A stretch of 64,000 nucleotides of DNA from Syngnathus acus (Eukaryota > Chordata > Actinopteri > Syngnathiformes > Syngnathidae): NCBI RefSeq assembly GCF_901709675.1, contig NC_051098.1:10169000-10232999 (forward strand), written 5' to 3'. Shown piece by piece: positions 62,161-64,000 of this stretch. Under the pieces are notes generated by a model. The model was not told the origin of the DNA. It saw nothing but the letters and a program-made list of their open reading frames with translations, and searched no databases. Position numbers and translations under genes: made by a program. Position 1 is the stretch's first letter; every line of letters begins with the position of its first letter.

Positions 62161-63127
62161 CATCTGAGACCTGGCATCCATGATGTCATTTGCAGTCGAC
62201 AGTACGTCGCAAGATGCATAAAAACAGGAGGATTTTGCCAGTTTAATTCATCTTCCACAAACAAAACCTTATTCTGAAGACTGTGTTTTGACTAGTGGTC
62301 CGCACAGAACACAGAATTAAAAAAATATTTCAGTTGACATCCCCTTTAATGAGCAAGACACTAAATCGAGTTGTATAATTTTCCATGAAGCTCTTTTAAT
62401 TTGAACTGAAAGAAGGGGCTTTTGGTTCAGAAAACGGTCCTACTCAAATTAGTACAAACTGACAGGAAATTGCACTTGTTTCAACATTAACTCACTGTTG
62501 TGCAGTATGTCTTTCTCCAATCGCAGCAGGGATACTTGTCTCTTTATCTTACACTTCCATTCCTCCCATCATGTGTGTTGTGACTTTTGCTATCCAGGTA
62601 CAATTATTTGGCACACTGGCTTGTTATTAAGTGAACAGTGTCATTGCCGTGGCAACCCTGACTCGCCTGATTGATGGGTCAATATCGGCAGCAATGCATT
62701 TTGAGTGACTTCCATCATTGACATGATAGAAAGGCCAGACAATGTGTCTTCTCGTTAACTTGCTGCCCACAGCAAATGAACAGCTTTTTAAAAATAGCTC
62801 TCAAAGGCAATATGTAAACATTGGTTTCACATTCATAACTGATTTGGCCCGCAGAGAGTAGCGTGCCGTAAACTGGACAAGCTGTGTGCGCGCTGATGTT
62901 TGTGGTGTAAATTGCACTTCCTCTCTCTGTTGTGTTTTGTGATTGCGTGTCTTCAGAGGCTGCCTAATGGAATAATCCTCTAATTATCCTTTTAACTTAA
63001 TATCAAAATATCTTTTACCCAAGTAGTGTGCTAATCAAGGCTACAATCTGCTTACTGTACTTATTGACCTGGCCGGTACAAGCAGGGAAAAGACAAACAT
63101 TAAATTGATCTCTCTTCTGCAGATTAC

Positions 63128-63178
63128 ATGGACGGTGAGCTGAAGTGTGAAAGACTGCATTGCCATGTCTCACTCTGA
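63128..63178 (+). promoter_or_regulatory. Overlapping upstream ORF in the arap1 leader
   Basis: An ATG five bases inside the predicted exon opens a 16-codon frame (MDGELKCERLHCHVSL) that ends with TGA at 63176-63178, inside the arap1 coding frame, in a different phase. The upstream ATG has T at -3, so it is weak; the arap1 ATG has G at -3. Such a layout usually lowers translation of the main frame. Confidence 0.45.
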
Positions 63179-64000
63179 GTCCGAAGTCACCGTGTGGGAC
63201 TGGTTATGCGGGCTTCGTCTCGAACAGTATTCCAAAGCGTTTCAGACCGCGGGCCTGTTGACCTTGGCGGAATGTTATCAGCTCACACCAGATCAGCTGG
63301 AACAGATGGGAATATCTCTTCCGGGCCACCGGAGACGCATCCTGGCCAGTCTGAACAAAACTCGAGATGTCACCTCCCTGCAAGTTGATGCGCATTCAAT
63401 CTTTGCGCAGGACCCAAGAGCAGAGCACGAGCAAGTTATGGAGGAGAGTGGACCCTTGATTGCGGAAGCAATATCTGGAACGCAGGAAAAACGTTTTGTG
63501 AGTGAAGCTGAGAAAGAAAATGCGCGTACCCCTGAACCTGCACCCAGAGAAAGAGAGAAACCAGTCCCGAGGGACAGACAAGCATCCAGGATGAAAGAGA
63601 AAACCGGAGGGACAGAGGAGCTGGTGACTCCTGAACATAATGAAAAGGCAGATGGAGATGCCGAGAAAAAGAGGCCAGTACCAAAAGAGAGATCAAGGTT
63701 CCGCTCCAGTGCTCCAGCCTTGCCGGACTCCCATTCCAGCCCCCTCATTTATCCGTCTTGTGATACGTCTTTGCCGCCAGTGCCCCCACGAAGCACCTTG
63801 AACTGCCCGCCACAACGCTTCACAACGGCCTTGACACCTTCACCCCTGGCACAAAGCCCCACCTCACCTCAACACACCAAGTTGCTCATCAAAGACACAG
63901 CCGCACACAGTCGGTCCTTATCCTTCACCTCAACCCAGAACGTCACACGAGAAACTGTCCAGCCACCTCAGGCTCATCACACCCGAACTCTGTCGATCCA
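63165..64000 (+). CDS. arap1: ARAP1, first coding exon with SAM domain (cut by window end)
   Basis: ARAP1 is a PI(3,4,5)P3-dependent Arf GAP and Rho GAP that works at the Golgi, endosomes and plasma membrane. Only its N-terminus is here: 278 full codons with no stop and no donor before the window ends. A CTGCAG acceptor ends at 63122. Residues 8-65 form the SAM domain (VWDWLCGLRLEQYSKAF, ISLPGHRRRILASL); the LPGHRRRILA block is shared with mammalian ARAP1. The rest is charged and Pro/Ser-rich with PPVPPR, a PxxxPR-type SH3-binding motif of the kind recognised by CIN85/CD2AP. PH, ArfGAP and RhoGAP domains must lie beyond the window. Position beside stard10 supports the identity, since ARAP1 and STARD10 are neighbours in human. 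Whether it is the a or b fish paralogue is unknown. Confidence 0.9.
   Translation, partial: MSHSESEVTVWDWLCGLRLEQYSKAFQTAGLLTLAECYQLTPDQLEQMGISLPGHRRRILASLNKTRDVTSLQVDAHSIFAQDPRAEHEQVMEESGPLIAEAISGTQEKRFVSEAEKENARTPEPAPREREKPVPRDRQASRMKEKTGGTEELVTPEHNEKADGDAEKKRPVPKERSRFRSSAPALPDSHSSPLIYPSCDTSLPPVPPRSTLNCPPQRFTTALTPSPLAQSPTSPQHTKLLIKDTAAHSRSLSFTSTQNVTRETVQPPQAHHTRTLSI

Overview
The window is vertebrate nuclear DNA, almost certainly from a teleost fish. Its genes are split into many short exons with GT-AG introns. It carries fish-type LINE and tRNA-derived SINE copies and many microsatellites. Three genes (CLPB, STARD10, ARAP1) belong to a neighbourhood also found together on human 11q13. I cannot name the species.

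Layout. 1-4340 is intergenic and holds a palindromic paired-class homeodomain site. 4341-23122 (minus) is clpb, the mitochondrial AAA+ disaggregase with ankyrin repeats: 16 coding exons whose lengths add up to exactly 680 codons. 23195-24952 is the head-to-head gap between clpb and stard10. 24953-35162 (plus) is stard10, a START-domain phospholipid carrier with six coding exons; its last intron holds a recent antisense LINE with a target-site duplication. 39577-55483 (plus) is a 50-exon gene for a secreted multi-lectin. 55484-58175 is its probable 3' untranslated region (minisatellite plus SINE) followed by a dead LINE. 58176-63122 is intergenic or 5' non-coding and includes a 156-bp GT repeat. 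63165 to the end (plus) is the first coding exon of arap1, with the SAM domain.

The most interesting object is the gene at 39577-55483. All 50 predicted exons join in frame, giving 1,962 residues from signal peptide to stop codon. The predicted protein has three tandem units of three C-type lectin-like domains each, a SUEL/rhamnose-binding lectin domain, a shortened F5/8C (discoidin) domain, an LCCL domain, a tenth C-type lectin-like domain and a C-terminal galectin domain, with no transmembrane segment. I know of no described protein with this combination. Modules other than the galectin are bounded by phase-1 introns, while the galectin enters through a phase-0 intron. Several sugar-binding motifs are degenerate. 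One unit ends at a GC rather than GT splice donor, and the promoter and first exon are duplicated, the second copy having lost its donor to a repeat. Exon models come from reading splice signals and frames by eye; no transcript data were available.
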